Shown here: one piece after another, positions 42,035 to 51,508 of the stretch | How positions within the stretch are numbered: position 1 is the stretch's first letter | How the letters are laid out: every line of letters starts with the position of its first letter | Assembly (NCBI RefSeq): GCF_014697575.1 | Contig: NZ_JACJSC010000007.1 | Span: 124,001-188,000, forward strand | Direction: 5' to 3' | From: Planktothrix sp. FACHB-1365 | Lineage (GTDB): Bacteria > Cyanobacteriota > Cyanobacteriia > Cyanobacteriales > Microcoleaceae | DNA: 64,000 nucleotides | Program-made: the position numbers and the translations under genes | Notes under the pieces: generated by a model | The model's database searches: none | What the model was told of the DNA's origin: nothing | The model's input: only the letters and a program-made list of their open reading frames with translations

Positions 42035-42131
42035 TCAGTAAACAGTAATCAGTAATCAGTAATCAGTCAAAAGAAAATATAACCCTAAACTCTTGTACTG
42101 ATAACTGATAACTGATAACTGATAACTGATT
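42035..42131. repeat. Heptad arrays between rpoA and rplQ
   Basis: AATCAGT units (about 42035-42067) and ACTGATA units (about 42097-42131) separated by 30 unique bases. Reverse-complementary heptads face each other, so the transcript could fold into a long imperfect hairpin. An AAGGT ribosome-binding site lies after the repeats. Confidence 0.88.
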
Positions 42132-42166
42132 TAACCCACTCAATCATTTTCTACCTTAAGGTAATT

Positions 42167-42517
42167 ATGCGTCATCGTTGTCGTGTTCCCCAATTGGGCA
42201 AACCTGCGGATCAGCGTAAAGCACTGTTGCGATCGCTGGCAACCGAACTTATTCGTCATGGTCGAATCACCACCACGAAAGCTAGAGCGAAAGCGGTACA
42301 ATCAGAAGCAGAAAAAATGATTACCCTGGCCAAAGACGGTTCCTTAGCAGCCCGTCGCCAAGCTATGGGGTATATCTATGACAAACAACTGGTTCATGCC
42401 TTATTTGAGGGAGCCCAAGAACGGTATGGTTCACGCAATGGCGGTTACACCCGTGTTGTTAGAACCGTCAGCCGTCGGGGAGATAATTCACAAATGGCGA
42501 TTATTGAATTGGTGTAG
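42167..42517 (+). CDS. rplQ: 50S ribosomal protein L17
   Basis: 116 residues, beginning [21 protein letters not shown]17 sits near the tunnel exit. Core motifs: [20 protein letters not shown] and [21 protein letters not shown] Shine-Dalgarno-like AAGGT lies 6 bases before the ATG. It is followed by truA. Confidence 0.97.
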   Translation: MRHRCRVPQLGKPADQRKALLRSLATELIRHGRITTTKARAKAVQSEAEKMITLAKDGSLAARRQAMGYIYDKQLVHALFEGAQERYGSRNGGYTRVVRTVSRRGDNSQMAIIELV

Positions 42518-42605
42518 AAACCCTGAGCGCTGTTGACAATTGGCGGTTGGGGGTTAAGGGTCAACGGTTAAGCCTGGGGTTAATCCCTCCATTGCATAAC
42601 AAATA

Positions 42606-43427
42606 ATGGATCAACAGCGTATTGCCTTAGTGATTCAGTATCAGGGAACTCACTTTCAAGGTTGGCAACGACAACCGAATCAACGGACAGTACAGCAGGA
42701 AATTGAAACCGCGATCGCGACGGTACAGACGCGCCATGGCGCGTCTCTAACTCCCGTGACACTGCACGCGGCGGGTCGCACGGATACGGGGGTTCATGCG
42801 GCGGCCCAAGTGGCGCACTTTGATGCACCCAGCCATATCCCAGCTTATCGTTGGGCAACCATTCTCAACAATCGCTTATCTGAGGATGTGTTGATTCGGT
42901 CATCGGCTGCTGTTCCCGACCCTTGGCACGCCCGCTTTTCCGCCCAATGGCGTCGATATCGATACACCCTGTATACCGATCCTCGACCCAACTTGTTTGT
43001 CCGTCCTTTCAGTTGGCATTACTACCATCATCCGTTGGATGAACAGTTAATCCAATCCGCCTTAGAGCAATTACTGGGATATCACCATTTATCGGCGTTT
43101 CAACGGAGTGGCACATCCCGCCCCCATGCTTGGGTAGACGTACAATTTGTCAGTTGTCAACGCCAAGACCCGTTCATCCATATAGAAGTGCAAGCCAGTG
43201 GATTTTTATATGGAATGATGCGACTGTTAGTCGGGTTGCTGGTACAGGTTGGAAACGGGGAACGCTCCTTAGAGGAGTTTCGAGACATCTGGGTTCAAGA
43301 ACGCCGAGAAGTCGTTAAATATGCAGCCCCAGCCCAAGGGCTTTGTTTATTGCGAGTGGGTTATCCAGAGTTTCCCTTTGATCAGGCCGTTTGGTTTGAT
43401 ACTTTTCCTAAATTTGTTGTGGGTTGA
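42606..43427 (+). CDS. truA: tRNA pseudouridine(38-40) synthase TruA with an embedded palindromic repeat
   Basis: 273 residues. TruA converts U38-40 of the anticodon arm to pseudouridine. The catalytic Asp is in AAGRTDTGVHAAAQVAHFD; the family continues with NNRLSEDVLIRSS and ASGFLYGMMRLLVGLLVQVG. Between the helix ending EIETAIAT and the strand PVTLHAAGRTD, a palindromic repeat (42724-42751, core GCGCCATGGCGC) is translated in frame as about nine extra residues (VQTRHGASL). Relatives have only a short connection there. The rest of the frame is intact, so the enzyme is probably active. Confidence 0.95.
   Translation: MDQQRIALVIQYQGTHFQGWQRQPNQRTVQQEIETAIATVQTRHGASLTPVTLHAAGRTDTGVHAAAQVAHFDAPSHIPAYRWATILNNRLSEDVLIRSSAAVPDPWHARFSAQWRRYRYTLYTDPRPNLFVRPFSWHYYHHPLDEQLIQSALEQLLGYHHLSAFQRSGTSRPHAWVDVQFVSCQRQDPFIHIEVQASGFLYGMMRLLVGLLVQVGNGERSLEEFRDIWVQERREVVKYAAPAQGLCLLRVGYPEFPFDQAVWFDTFPKFVVG
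42724..42751. repeat. Palindromic repeat inside truA coding sequence
   Basis: The 20-base perfect palindrome AGACGCGCCATGGCGCGTCT (42727-42746) with flanks TAC and CTAAC. Apart from the last bases of its right flank it matches the intergenic copy at 44886-44913. Confidence 0.93.
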
Positions 43428-43461
43428 TGGTTGACGGTCAACAGAGACCTGACACCTCAGT

Positions 43462-43487
43462 TAACAGGCAAGATGCCTGTTCCACAC
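43462..43487. repeat. Small palindrome AACAGGCAAGATGCCTGTT, copy 2
   Basis: In the truA-rplM gap; the reverse complement of the copy after rplE at 34316-34341, including the flank TTCCACAC. Confidence 0.8.
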
Positions 43488-43522
43488 AACCGATTTATTC
43501 TTAAACTTAAGGACAATCAAGA

Positions 43523-43981
43523 ATGACCACAAAAACCTTCCTTCCTTCAGAGACATCCCTAGAACCGAAATGGTATGTCATTGATGCGGCTGACCAACGC
43601 TTAGGTCGTTTAGCCTGTGAAGTCGCCCGCATTATTCGGGGAAAAAATAAACCCATTTACACCCCTCACTTAGATACGGGTGACTTTGTGATTATTGTGA
43701 ATGCGGAAAAAATTCAAGTGACGGGTAAAAAACGGACTCAAAAACTGTATCGCCGTCACTCGGGTAGACCGGGGGGCATGAAAACCGAAACCTTTGATAA
43801 ATTGCAAGCCCGGATACCCGAACGAATTATTGAGAAGGCCGTTAAGGGGATGTTACCCAAAAATACCTTGGGACGGAACCTGTTTACTAAACTAAAAGTA
43901 TATGCAGGGCCGGATCATCCTCATCAAGCTCAAAAACCCGAAACTTTAACACTCAATACTATTCCCACAGGAGGTAATTAA
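43523..43981 (+). CDS. rplM: 50S ribosomal protein L13
   Basis: 152 residues. L13 is an early 50S assembly protein. Typical parts: [40 protein letters not shown] and [20 protein letters not shown]. The stop TAATG overlaps the rpsI start by one base, so the pair is coupled, as is general for L13-S9. AAGGA upstream of the ATG is the ribosome-binding site. Confidence 0.98.
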   Translation: MTTKTFLPSETSLEPKWYVIDAADQRLGRLACEVARIIRGKNKPIYTPHLDTGDFVIIVNAEKIQVTGKKRTQKLYRRHSGRPGGMKTETFDKLQARIPERIIEKAVKGMLPKNTLGRNLFTKLKVYAGPDHPHQAQKPETLTLNTIPTGGN

Positions 43982-44391
43982 TGCAAGCAACCGATACTGG
44001 CCGTGCTGTTTATTGGGGAACAGGCCGTCGTAAGTGTTCTGTGGCAAGAGTTCGTCTGGTTCCTGGCACGGGCAAATTAACGATTAATGGTAAAGAGGGC
44101 GATTTGTATTTGCAATACAACATGGGCTATCTGGCTGCGGCTAAAGCTCCCCTGGACACTCTGGGACTGGAAAATGAATATGATATTTTAGTCAGTGTCA
44201 AGGGTGGGGGTTTAACGGGTCAAGCCGAGTCTATCCGTTTAGGGGTAGCCCGTGCCTTATGTGAACTTAGCCCGGATAACCGCAAACCGCTCAAAACCGA
44301 GGGCTACTTAACTCGTGACCCCCGTGCTACAGAGCGGAAAAAATATGGTTTACGCAAAGCACGTAAAGCTCCTCAATACTCCAAACGGTAA
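43981..44391 (+). CDS. rpsI: 30S ribosomal protein S9
   Basis: 136 residues. The C-terminal tail [17 protein letters not shown], whose last residues touch the P-site tRNA anticodon, is complete. The N-terminal part has [20 protein letters not shown] and [20 protein letters not shown]. It overlaps rplM by one base and is followed by rpmE after 87 bases. Confidence 0.98.
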   Translation: MQATDTGRAVYWGTGRRKCSVARVRLVPGTGKLTINGKEGDLYLQYNMGYLAAAKAPLDTLGLENEYDILVSVKGGGLTGQAESIRLGVARALCELSPDNRKPLKTEGYLTRDPRATERKKYGLRKARKAPQYSKR

Positions 44392-44478
44392 ACCGATACA
44401 AGGTTTACGCCCCTTGGGGAACAGAATCCCCGTTAAAATTGTAATTGAACACTTTGTAAATTTAGAACATTACTCGCC

Positions 44479-44706
44479 ATGCCTAAACCTGGTATTCATC
44501 CCGAATGGTATCCAGAGGCTGAAGTTTATTGCAACGGTGAATTAGTCACAACCGTTGGTTCTACTCAGCCTCGGCTTTATGTTGATGTGTGGTCAGGAAA
44601 TCATCCTTTCTACACCGGAACTCAGAAACTTTTAGATACGGAAGGACGTGTTGAGCGCTTCCTTCGGAAGTACGGCATGATGGATGATAAGCAAGCCCAA
44701 AAATAG
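44479..44706 (+). CDS. rpmE: 50S ribosomal protein L31
   Basis: 75 residues. The start MPKPGIHPEWYPEAEVYCNG and the signature VDVWSGNHPFYTGTQKLLDT, then GRVERFLRKYGM, identify L31, which bridges the 50S central protuberance to the 30S head. Only one Cys is present, so the zinc-binding CxxC pairs of some L31 forms are missing, which is common in cyanobacteria. It is followed by palindromic repeats and then prfA. Confidence 0.96.
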   Translation: MPKPGIHPEWYPEAEVYCNGELVTTVGSTQPRLYVDVWSGNHPFYTGTQKLLDTEGRVERFLRKYGMMDDKQAQK

Positions 44707-44737
44707 CGAGGTTGTCGTTTGTCTGTCGTCTGTTGTC

Positions 44738-44767
44738 AGTAGAGACTAAGCATGGCTAGTCTCTACT
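44738..44767. repeat. Palindromic repeat, AAGCATGGCT core
   Basis: AGTAGAGACTA-AGCATGG-CTAGTCTCTACT: constant arms with a shorter, different core centred on CATG, in the rpmE-prfA gap. Confidence 0.82.
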
Positions 44768-44871
44768 GACAACTGGCTTTTTCCATTTTGGCAGGGCATT
44801 CGGCGCTGATTTCAAGTTGAACTCAGCCTTCCCCCAGCCTTTGATTTGATTGAGGGGTTCAATGCCTCTGA

Positions 44872-46041
<1,170 letters not shown>

Positions 46042-46108
46042 TTCAATGGGTTTTGGCTTTACTGTTGAGATAACGTTTCCCAGTAAGTTAGTCCCAATTG
46101 CAGTAAGT

Positions 46109-46139
46109 GCGAGAACTCATCGGGGTCTCGCCTTTTTTT
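46109..46139 (+). terminator. Rho-independent terminator downstream of prfA
   Basis: GCGAGA paired with TCTCGC over an 11-base loop, followed by CTTTTTTT, about 70 bases after the prfA stop. It would end the superoperon. Confidence 0.75.
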
Positions 46140-46305
46140 GACATTAAGCACCTCTGATATTCAATATTTTCTCCCTAGAACCTATTTTTGGGGGTAAATG
46201 CAGTCCTCTTGCGCGCTTTAAGATAGAATTGAAGTTACAATTAACGGTTATCCTAAACTCCAAATTTTATCTAATTTTATTTTTTAGTTTCCTAGAGATC
46301 AAGAT

Positions 46306-46722
46306 ATGCCGCAAAGCAAACTGAAACTCATGGTGGTTGATGATGAGCGAGATAATCTCGATCTGCTCTATCGAACATTTCGGCGGGAATTTCAGGTATT
46401 TAGAGCCGATAGTCCTTCTAGTGCCATGAATATTCTCGATACAGAAGGAGAAATGGCGGTGATTATTTCGGATCAAAGTATGCCTGAAATGACAGGAATT
46501 CAATTTTTTACCCTGGTCACTGACCGTTTCCCTGATACAATTAGGGTTCTACTAACGGGTTATTCTGAAGATGCTTTAGAGTTGGATTCGGAAACGATAA
46601 CATCAACTTTGATTTTTAAATGTATTACCAAACCCTGGGAGCCGGAAGCATTTAAAGCTATTATTCAAAAGGCAGTAGAAACTTATAAAGCCAGCAAGGA
46701 GAAAGAGCATAATAAAACTTAA
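46306..46722 (+). CDS. Single-domain response regulator
   Basis: 138 residues, a receiver domain only. The acidic pocket is LMVVDDERDNLDLL, the phospho-acceptor Asp is in AVIISDQSMPEMTGIQFF, the switch Thr in RVLLTGYSED and the Lys in FKCITKPWEPEAF. The DQxMPEMTG and TKPW wording is typical of receivers related to those in HD-GYP/RpfG-type regulators. No kinase is adjacent. It precedes the ABC-F gene, with no sign of functional linkage. Confidence 0.9.
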   Translation: MPQSKLKLMVVDDERDNLDLLYRTFRREFQVFRADSPSSAMNILDTEGEMAVIISDQSMPEMTGIQFFTLVTDRFPDTIRVLLTGYSEDALELDSETITSTLIFKCITKPWEPEAFKAIIQKAVETYKASKEKEHNKT

Positions 46723-46811
46723 AGGGTTAAACTAGATAGGAAATAAACAGATTATTTTTTAATTTAAAGTTTGGCTTTCATAAACTAACAATTATACTCA
46801 AGGAAATTAAA

Positions 46812-48512
46812 ATGTTACGACTTGAACATATCAGTAAAATTTATTCTACAGGTTTAGTTCTTAAAGATGTTAATTGGGAAGTAAAACCGGGCGATCGCGT
46901 GGGTTTAGTGGGGGTGAATGGGGCGGGAAAATCAACTCAATTAAAAATTATTGCGGGGGAAATGGAACCGACTTCTGGGGAAATTATTCGTCCCGCAAGT
47001 TTAAAAATTGCCTATTTAACCCAAGAATTTGAAGTTAATCCCACTCATACGGTTCGGGAAGAGTTTTGGACAGTTTTTGAAGCTGCAAATCAGATTCACG
47101 AATCTTTGACCCAGGTACAACATGAAATGCAAACCGCAACTCCAGAGGAGTTAGATCAATTAATTAAAAAATTAGATCGTTTACATCGAGAATTAGAAGC
47201 CATTGGCGGGTATACATTGGAGTCTCAAATTGAGAAAATATTGCCGGAAATGGGGTTTGATTCAGAAGATGGCGATCGCTTAGTCAGCGCCTTTAGTGGC
47301 GGTTGGCAAATGCGAATGAGTTTAGGAAAAATTTTACTTCAAGAACCGGATTTATTATTATTAGATGAACCGACCAATCATTTAGATTTAGAAACAATTG
47401 AATGGTTAGAAACCTATCTCAAAGGCTTAACAACGCCGATGGTGATTGTTTCCCATGACCGAGAATTTTTAGATCGTCTTTGTACTCAAATTGTGGAAAC
47501 AGAACAAGGGGTTTCTAAAACTTATTTAGGGAATTATTCGGCTTATTTACAACAAAAAGAAGAAGCAGAATTAGCTCAATTAAGTGCCTATGAACGGCAG
47601 CAAAAAGAGTTAGAAAAACAACAGGCTTTTATTGAACGATTTCGAGCCAGTGCCACCCGCAGTACCCAAGCGAAAAGCCGAGAAAAACAACTGGATAAAA
47701 TAGAACGCATTGAAGCGCCTACGTCCTACTCCCCCACCCTAAAATTCCGGTTTCCATCGGCGGTGAGAAGTGGTCGAGAAGTGGTAAATATTAAAGATTT
47801 AACTCATTTTTATGATGAAAAAATCTTGTTTTTAGGAACTGAATTATTAGTTGAACGGGGCGATCGCATTGCCTTTTTAGGGCCGAATGGTTGCGGAAAA
47901 TCGACCTTACTGCGTTTAATTATGGGGTTAGAAGCACCCACAGAAGGACAGGTTTCTTTAGGAGAACATAACGTTATTCTGGGCTATTTTGAACAGAATC
48001 AAGCGGAAGCTTTAGATTTAGAAAAAACGGTTATGGAAACCATTCATGATGAAGTTCCTGAGTGGAAAAATGAAGAGGTTCGGACTTTATTAGGACGGTT
48101 TTTATTTAGCGGAGATACGGTTTTTAAACAAGTTGGGGCGTTAAGTGGAGGAGAAAAAGCGCGTTTAGCTTTAGCGAAATTATTACTGCAACCGGTGAAT
48201 TGTTTAATTTTAGATGAACCCACAAACCATTTAGATATTCCGGCTAAGGAAATGTTGGAGGAAGCTTTACAACATTATGAGGGTACGGTTTTAATTGTTT
48301 CCCACGACCGTTATTTTATTTCTCGTGTTGCTAATAAAATTGTTGAAATTCGAGATGGAGAGTTTCGGGTTTATTTAGGGGATTATCATTATTATCTCGA
48401 TAAGCTGGAAGAAGAAAAAGAACAAGCGCGTTTAGCTAAATTGGAAGCGGAGAAAGCAGCTAAAAAAGCGGCGAAAGATGCGAAGAAAAAAGCTAAGGCG
48501 AAAGGGAAATAA
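46812..48512 (+). CDS. ABC-F family ATP-binding protein
   Basis: 566 residues with two ABC domains and no membrane segments. Domain 1: Walker A GVNGAGKST, signature FSGGWQMRM, Walker B LLLLDEPTNHLDLET. Domain 2: GPNGCGKSTLL, LSGGEKARLALAK, CLILDEPTNHLDI. The linker between them (ERQQKELEKQQAFIERFRAS, ATRSTQAKSREKQ) is the P-site-tRNA-interacting motif of the family. The C-terminus is Lys/Ala-rich. Such proteins act on the ribosome; the exact subgroup (Uup-, EttA- or YheS-like) was not resolved. Confidence 0.92.
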   Translation: MLRLEHISKIYSTGLVLKDVNWEVKPGDRVGLVGVNGAGKSTQLKIIAGEMEPTSGEIIRPASLKIAYLTQEFEVNPTHTVREEFWTVFEAANQIHESLTQVQHEMQTATPEELDQLIKKLDRLHRELEAIGGYTLESQIEKILPEMGFDSEDGDRLVSAFSGGWQMRMSLGKILLQEPDLLLLDEPTNHLDLETIEWLETYLKGLTTPMVIVSHDREFLDRLCTQIVETEQGVSKTYLGNYSAYLQQKEEAELAQLSAYERQQKELEKQQAFIERFRASATRSTQAKSREKQLDKIERIEAPTSYSPTLKFRFPSAVRSGREVVNIKDLTHFYDEKILFLGTELLVERGDRIAFLGPNGCGKSTLLRLIMGLEAPTEGQVSLGEHNVILGYFEQNQAEALDLEKTVMETIHDEVPEWKNEEVRTLLGRFLFSGDTVFKQVGALSGGEKARLALAKLLLQPVNCLILDEPTNHLDIPAKEMLEEALQHYEGTVLIVSHDRYFISRVANKIVEIRDGEFRVYLGDYHYYLDKLEEEKEQARLAKLEAEKAAKKAAKDAKKKAKAKGK

Positions 48513-48551
48513 TATGAAATCCAATGTCAACGCTACAGATGATCCCCCCAA

Positions 48552-48614
48552 CCCTCCTGTAGAGACGTTGCATGCAACGTCTCTACAGGAGGGGGATTTG
48601 TAGCAAACATTAAA
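48552..48614. repeat. Palindromic repeat unit, copy 2 of the two-copy longer element
   Basis: A 42-base palindrome (core GTTGCATGCAAC) followed by TGTAGCAAACATTAA, matching the unit at 2838-2898 in reverse orientation. It lies between the ABC-F and Uma2 genes. Confidence 0.88.
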
Positions 48615-48673
48615 GGATGGAATATAACAACTCTCCAAAATTGAAGAAACAATGCAGGAATGGGGACAAAAAC

Positions 48674-49306
48674 ATGAGTGTAACTTTTCCGATTCAAGCG
48701 ATTAAACTCACTCCGGGTAGCCAGATTACTATTTCTAACCTATCTTGGCAAGATTTTGAAGAAATTTTGATTGACTTAGGAGAAAAGCGCAGTAGTCGTG
48801 TTGCTTACTACCGAGGAACCTTAGAAATGATGTCTCCTTTGGCACTCCATGAACGTCCCCACCGGATTATCGGTTATATTCTAACAACAATTCTTGATAT
48901 TCAAGGGCGAGACTGGGAGGATTTTGGTTCAACGACGCTTAAACGTCCACCCCTGGCTGGAATAGAACCGGATACTTGCTTTTATATTGAAAACGCTCAA
49001 CGGGTGCAAGGTTGTACTCATTTAGATTTAAAACATTATCCACCACCAGATTTAGCAATAGAAGCAGATGTCACCTCTAAAATAACATTAGAAGCCTACG
49101 AAGCCATCGGGGTTCCTGAAGTTTGGATTTATGAAAATCAACAGTTAAAAATTTATTTACTTTCTGATCAAGGCTACACTGAAACGGTTAATAGTCCGAC
49201 CTTTCCTGAGTTATTCCTAACAGAAATTATTCCCCAATGGGTGCAAAAAGCTATTGATGGAGGAACGAGTAAAATGTTACGAGAATTAAAAAACGAATTA
49301 CAGTAA
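48674..49306 (+). CDS. Uma2 family (PD-(D/E)XK nuclease-fold) protein
   Basis: 210 residues from ATG 48674 (MSVTFPIQAIKLTPG), preferred over an ATG 57 bases upstream because GGGGA lies just before it and relatives begin here. Uma2 proteins are greatly expanded in cyanobacteria and have the PD-(D/E)XK endonuclease fold; the function is unknown. Core residues: IEPDTCFYIEN, PDLAIEADVTSKITLEAYEA and GVPEVWIYENQQLKIYLL. It lies immediately downstream of a mobile palindromic repeat. Confidence 0.88.
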   Translation: MSVTFPIQAIKLTPGSQITISNLSWQDFEEILIDLGEKRSSRVAYYRGTLEMMSPLALHERPHRIIGYILTTILDIQGRDWEDFGSTTLKRPPLAGIEPDTCFYIENAQRVQGCTHLDLKHYPPPDLAIEADVTSKITLEAYEAIGVPEVWIYENQQLKIYLLSDQGYTETVNSPTFPELFLTEIIPQWVQKAIDGGTSKMLRELKNELQ

Positions 49307-49427
49307 AAGTAACTTTAAAAAACCAGGTCAGTTAGGATTATAGCGTTATGATCAAGATTATTAACCCCAAAAAACTGTAAGGATCAACCAACGACTGTTG
49401 ACCCCTACAAAGATCCAAGATAATGAA

Positions 49428-49826
49428 CTATCTGTTACCTTGAGCAACTACTGTTGTAGAATCAAAGAATTGTTCTTGAGGAATACTGGTGATGGAAGTT
49501 CCTTGAACTTTTCTGATGGCTAACCCATTAGAATCTTTTTTGATATAGCGCAGTCCATCTAATTTACCTGCGTTTAATAGTTTCATCCAATCATCCGCAC
49601 TAATTTTAATAGTCACCGTTTGACCACAGCCATTGAAGTACATATCATTAGTTATCACACCCCCTGACCAACCATAAAAAGCCACAGGCTGTTCCCAAAA
49701 TACTTGAGTTGTTGTCGCTGCACCTGTATTCAAGGTTTGGTCACAGACACCAGCCAATGCAGGAGTAGTAGCAAAGGACAACAATAAACAGACAGAAAAT
49801 AACAAAGCCAAGAGTAATTTTTTCAT
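49428..49826 (-). CDS. Small secreted protein of unknown function
   Basis: 132 residues from ATG 49826 (MKKLLLALLFSVCLLLSFAT), with AGGAG upstream; the frame stays open further upstream. A clear signal peptide ends at PALA-GVCDQ. The mature part is about 105 residues with two Cys (VCDQ and NGCGQ), probably disulphide-bonded. It contains VFWEQPVAFYGWSGGVITND. I do not recognise a family. The opposite-strand cyanovirin-like gene nearby is also secreted, which hints at an envelope or extracellular locus. Confidence 0.75.
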   Translation of the reverse strand: MKKLLLALLFSVCLLLSFATTPALAGVCDQTLNTGAATTTQVFWEQPVAFYGWSGGVITNDMYFNGCGQTVTIKISADDWMKLLNAGKLDGLRYIKKDSNGLAIRKVQGTSITSIPQEQFFDSTTVVAQGNR

Positions 49827-50179
49827 AGTAATTAAATCTCCTATGGAAAGTCGGATAAAATGATTAAGAGCAGGCAATTAAAGTTAAATTAAAGTAATGA
49901 ATTTTAAAGCAAAAGTAAGTAAACTTATATGCAAATTCCATGACTTTTTTGCAATTTTTTAATTACCCAGTATCCAAGTTACCATAACCCTACTGAGTCA
50001 AGCCTTTAGGCTAAAAAATGATATAAAACTTTGAAAAACTTTGAAAAACTTTGAAAAACTGACTGAACTTTCTGATTGTCCTACATTTTTTGTTAAGATT
50101 TTATAAAATTTTTCTCTGAGGTCAAAAAATATGAAATAGTGATTTTGTTCAACAACTTTAGGATTGAGAGCAATTAAAA
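49827..50179. other. Divergent AT-rich promoter region with a decamer repeat
   Basis: The gap between two divergent secreted-protein genes. TTGAAAAACT is repeated three times in tandem at 50031-50060, about 120 bases upstream of the lectin gene. It could be a regulator site or a simple repeat. No gene is seen. Confidence 0.55.
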
Positions 50180-50611
50180 ATGAACAAAATTTCTACCGTC
50201 TTTAAGGCAGTTTTTGCCTTGTTATTTGTTTGTCTGCTATCTCTTAACTTAGTAATTAGTCCAGCCATGGCAACAGGACAATTTAGCAAAACCTGTGAGG
50301 ATATAAAACTTGAGGGTTCAATCCTTTCAGCAAGCTGCGAAACAATCAGTGGTTCTTATCAAGATACCTCTATTAATTTAGATAATTTCATCGGTAATTT
50401 GAATGGTAGCCTTTCTTGGGGTGATCATCTGTTCTCCCGAACCTGTAAAGATATTGGTTTAGGACAGTCTCTCAGTACCCGCGAATATGTCCTTAGTGCT
50501 CAATGTGAAAAAGTGGATGGTAGAACTTATGTTCAAACAGAGATTACTGTAGATGAGGATATTGCTAATATTGACGGATTACTAGAATACGAAGGTTTTG
50601 ACTCTTTCTAA
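50180..50611 (+). CDS. Secreted cyanovirin-N homolog (CVNH lectin)
   Basis: 143 residues. A signal peptide (VFALLFVCLLSLNLVISPAMA) is followed by a single CVNH domain made of two internal repeats: GQFSKTCEDIKLEGSILSAS, NGSLSW and then FSRTCKDIGLG, ending VDEDIANIDGLLEYE. The four Cys correspond to the two disulphides of cyanovirin-N. Cyanovirin-N binds high-mannose glycans; the natural role of homologs in cyanobacteria is unknown. The sugar-contact residues cannot be judged without alignment. Good family call from the spacing of the Cys and the DxxIANIDGxLxYE end. Confidence 0.9.
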   Translation: MNKISTVFKAVFALLFVCLLSLNLVISPAMATGQFSKTCEDIKLEGSILSASCETISGSYQDTSINLDNFIGNLNGSLSWGDHLFSRTCKDIGLGQSLSTREYVLSAQCEKVDGRTYVQTEITVDEDIANIDGLLEYEGFDSF

Positions 50612-50788
50612 GATGATGTTTCGGGTTACGACGGGGATGGGGTGAGATGAAATGGAATCGAGTTGTTTTGGGTGCGATCTACCGAAATCGTTCTCATCCC
50701 CGGACAACAGAGTTTGATTGAGTTCCGCACTGGGAAAACCAGTCACTACATCTCCTTAGCTGACGTGCATCAAATTGTCTTCTTAGTC

Positions 50789-50813
50789 GCTTCTATTCGT
50801 AGAAGTGGAATTA
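50789..50813 (+). repeat. 25-bp direct repeat, left copy
   Basis: Contains the hairpin CTTCTA-TTCG-TAGAAG. An identical 25-base copy lies at 51208-51232; the two flank the TusA-like gene. Confidence 0.88.
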
Positions 50814-50916
50814 ATGGAAAATTGGCTAACACACTGTTGTTGATAACACACACTTTTCAAGCCATAGACCTTAAAAATACCATGCAACATTAATAACTCG
50901 CGTTCAGGAGACCATT

Positions 50917-51147
50917 ATGGCAGATTTTGATGAAGAATTGGATGCAAGCGGATTGAACGAGCCTTTACCTATTTTGCGTGCGAAAAAAGCATTAAGTCAA
51001 TTAAGCTCTGGTCAAGTTTTACACGTCATTACAACCGACCCAGGTTCAGTGAAAGATTTCGAGGCTTTTGCCAAACAAACGGGGAATGAATTGCTAGAAT
51101 CCGATGAAGGAGGCGGCAAATACTATTTCTACATCAGAAAAGCCTAG
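50917..51147 (+). CDS. TusA-family protein lacking the catalytic cysteine
   Basis: 76 residues. TusA proteins relay sulfur with a Cys in the motif GLxCPxPxLRxKKAL. The frame here is clearly TusA: LDASGLNEPLPILRAKKALS, then VLHVITTDPGSVKDFEAFAK and a C-terminal YYFYIRKA. The catalytic position is Glu (GAG codon), giving NEPLP. It cannot work as a persulfide carrier by the known mechanism, so it may be a scaffold or regulator. A good ribosome-binding site (AGGAG) and intact frame argue against a pseudogene. It is flanked by 25-base direct repeats. Confidence 0.88.
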   Translation: MADFDEELDASGLNEPLPILRAKKALSQLSSGQVLHVITTDPGSVKDFEAFAKQTGNELLESDEGGGKYYFYIRKA

Positions 51148-51207
51148 AGTGCTTTAATTCAACTTGAAATCACACAAACCCAGCTTCATTCAACTCACAT
51201 ATTGGTG

Positions 51208-51232
51208 GCTTCTATTCGTAGAAGTGGAATTA
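51208..51232 (+). repeat. 25-bp direct repeat, right copy
   Basis: Identical to 50789-50813, with the same internal CTTCTATTCGTAGAAG hairpin. Confidence 0.88.
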
Positions 51233-51269
51233 TAGCGATTTGCAGATGAACTACAGTTTCTAGGAATAA

Positions 51270-51302
51270 AAACCCGGTTTCTTTGAGAAACCGGGTTTTT
51301 TG
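51270..51302 (+). terminator. Rho-independent terminator AAACCCGGTTTCT
   Basis: A perfect 13-base stem (aaacccggtttct with agaaaccgggttt) and 3-base loop, with T runs. It is about 120 bases downstream of the TusA-like gene. The inverted repeat is symmetrical enough to stop transcription in both directions. Confidence 0.85.
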
Positions 51303-51508
51303 GTTTTTCTGAACACACAAAGCTATCATAAAAAACAGTAGAGGAAAAATAATTCTATCCTGTTGAATAATTGATATTAAAATCAGTTAAATCGATCAGA
51401 AAACCATTTTAATAACGCCCCAGGTTGAAATTTTGGTTCCCAACAGTTTAACTAATGTAGTATGGCAAGATTGCGATTAGTGCGGTTAGCAGTAACAACG
51501 TCTTTCAA
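51303..51508. other. Gap without gene
   Basis: AT-rich, between the terminator and the opposing hypothetical gene. Nothing recognisable. Confidence 0.5.

Noticed and set aside
44315-44545. Open frame overlapping rpsI and rpmE
   Set aside because: It lies in another frame across two certain ribosomal genes.
50663-50893. A 76-codon open frame after the lectin gene
   Set aside because: It spans one of the 25-base hairpin repeats, has no ribosome-binding site and no recognisable protein features.
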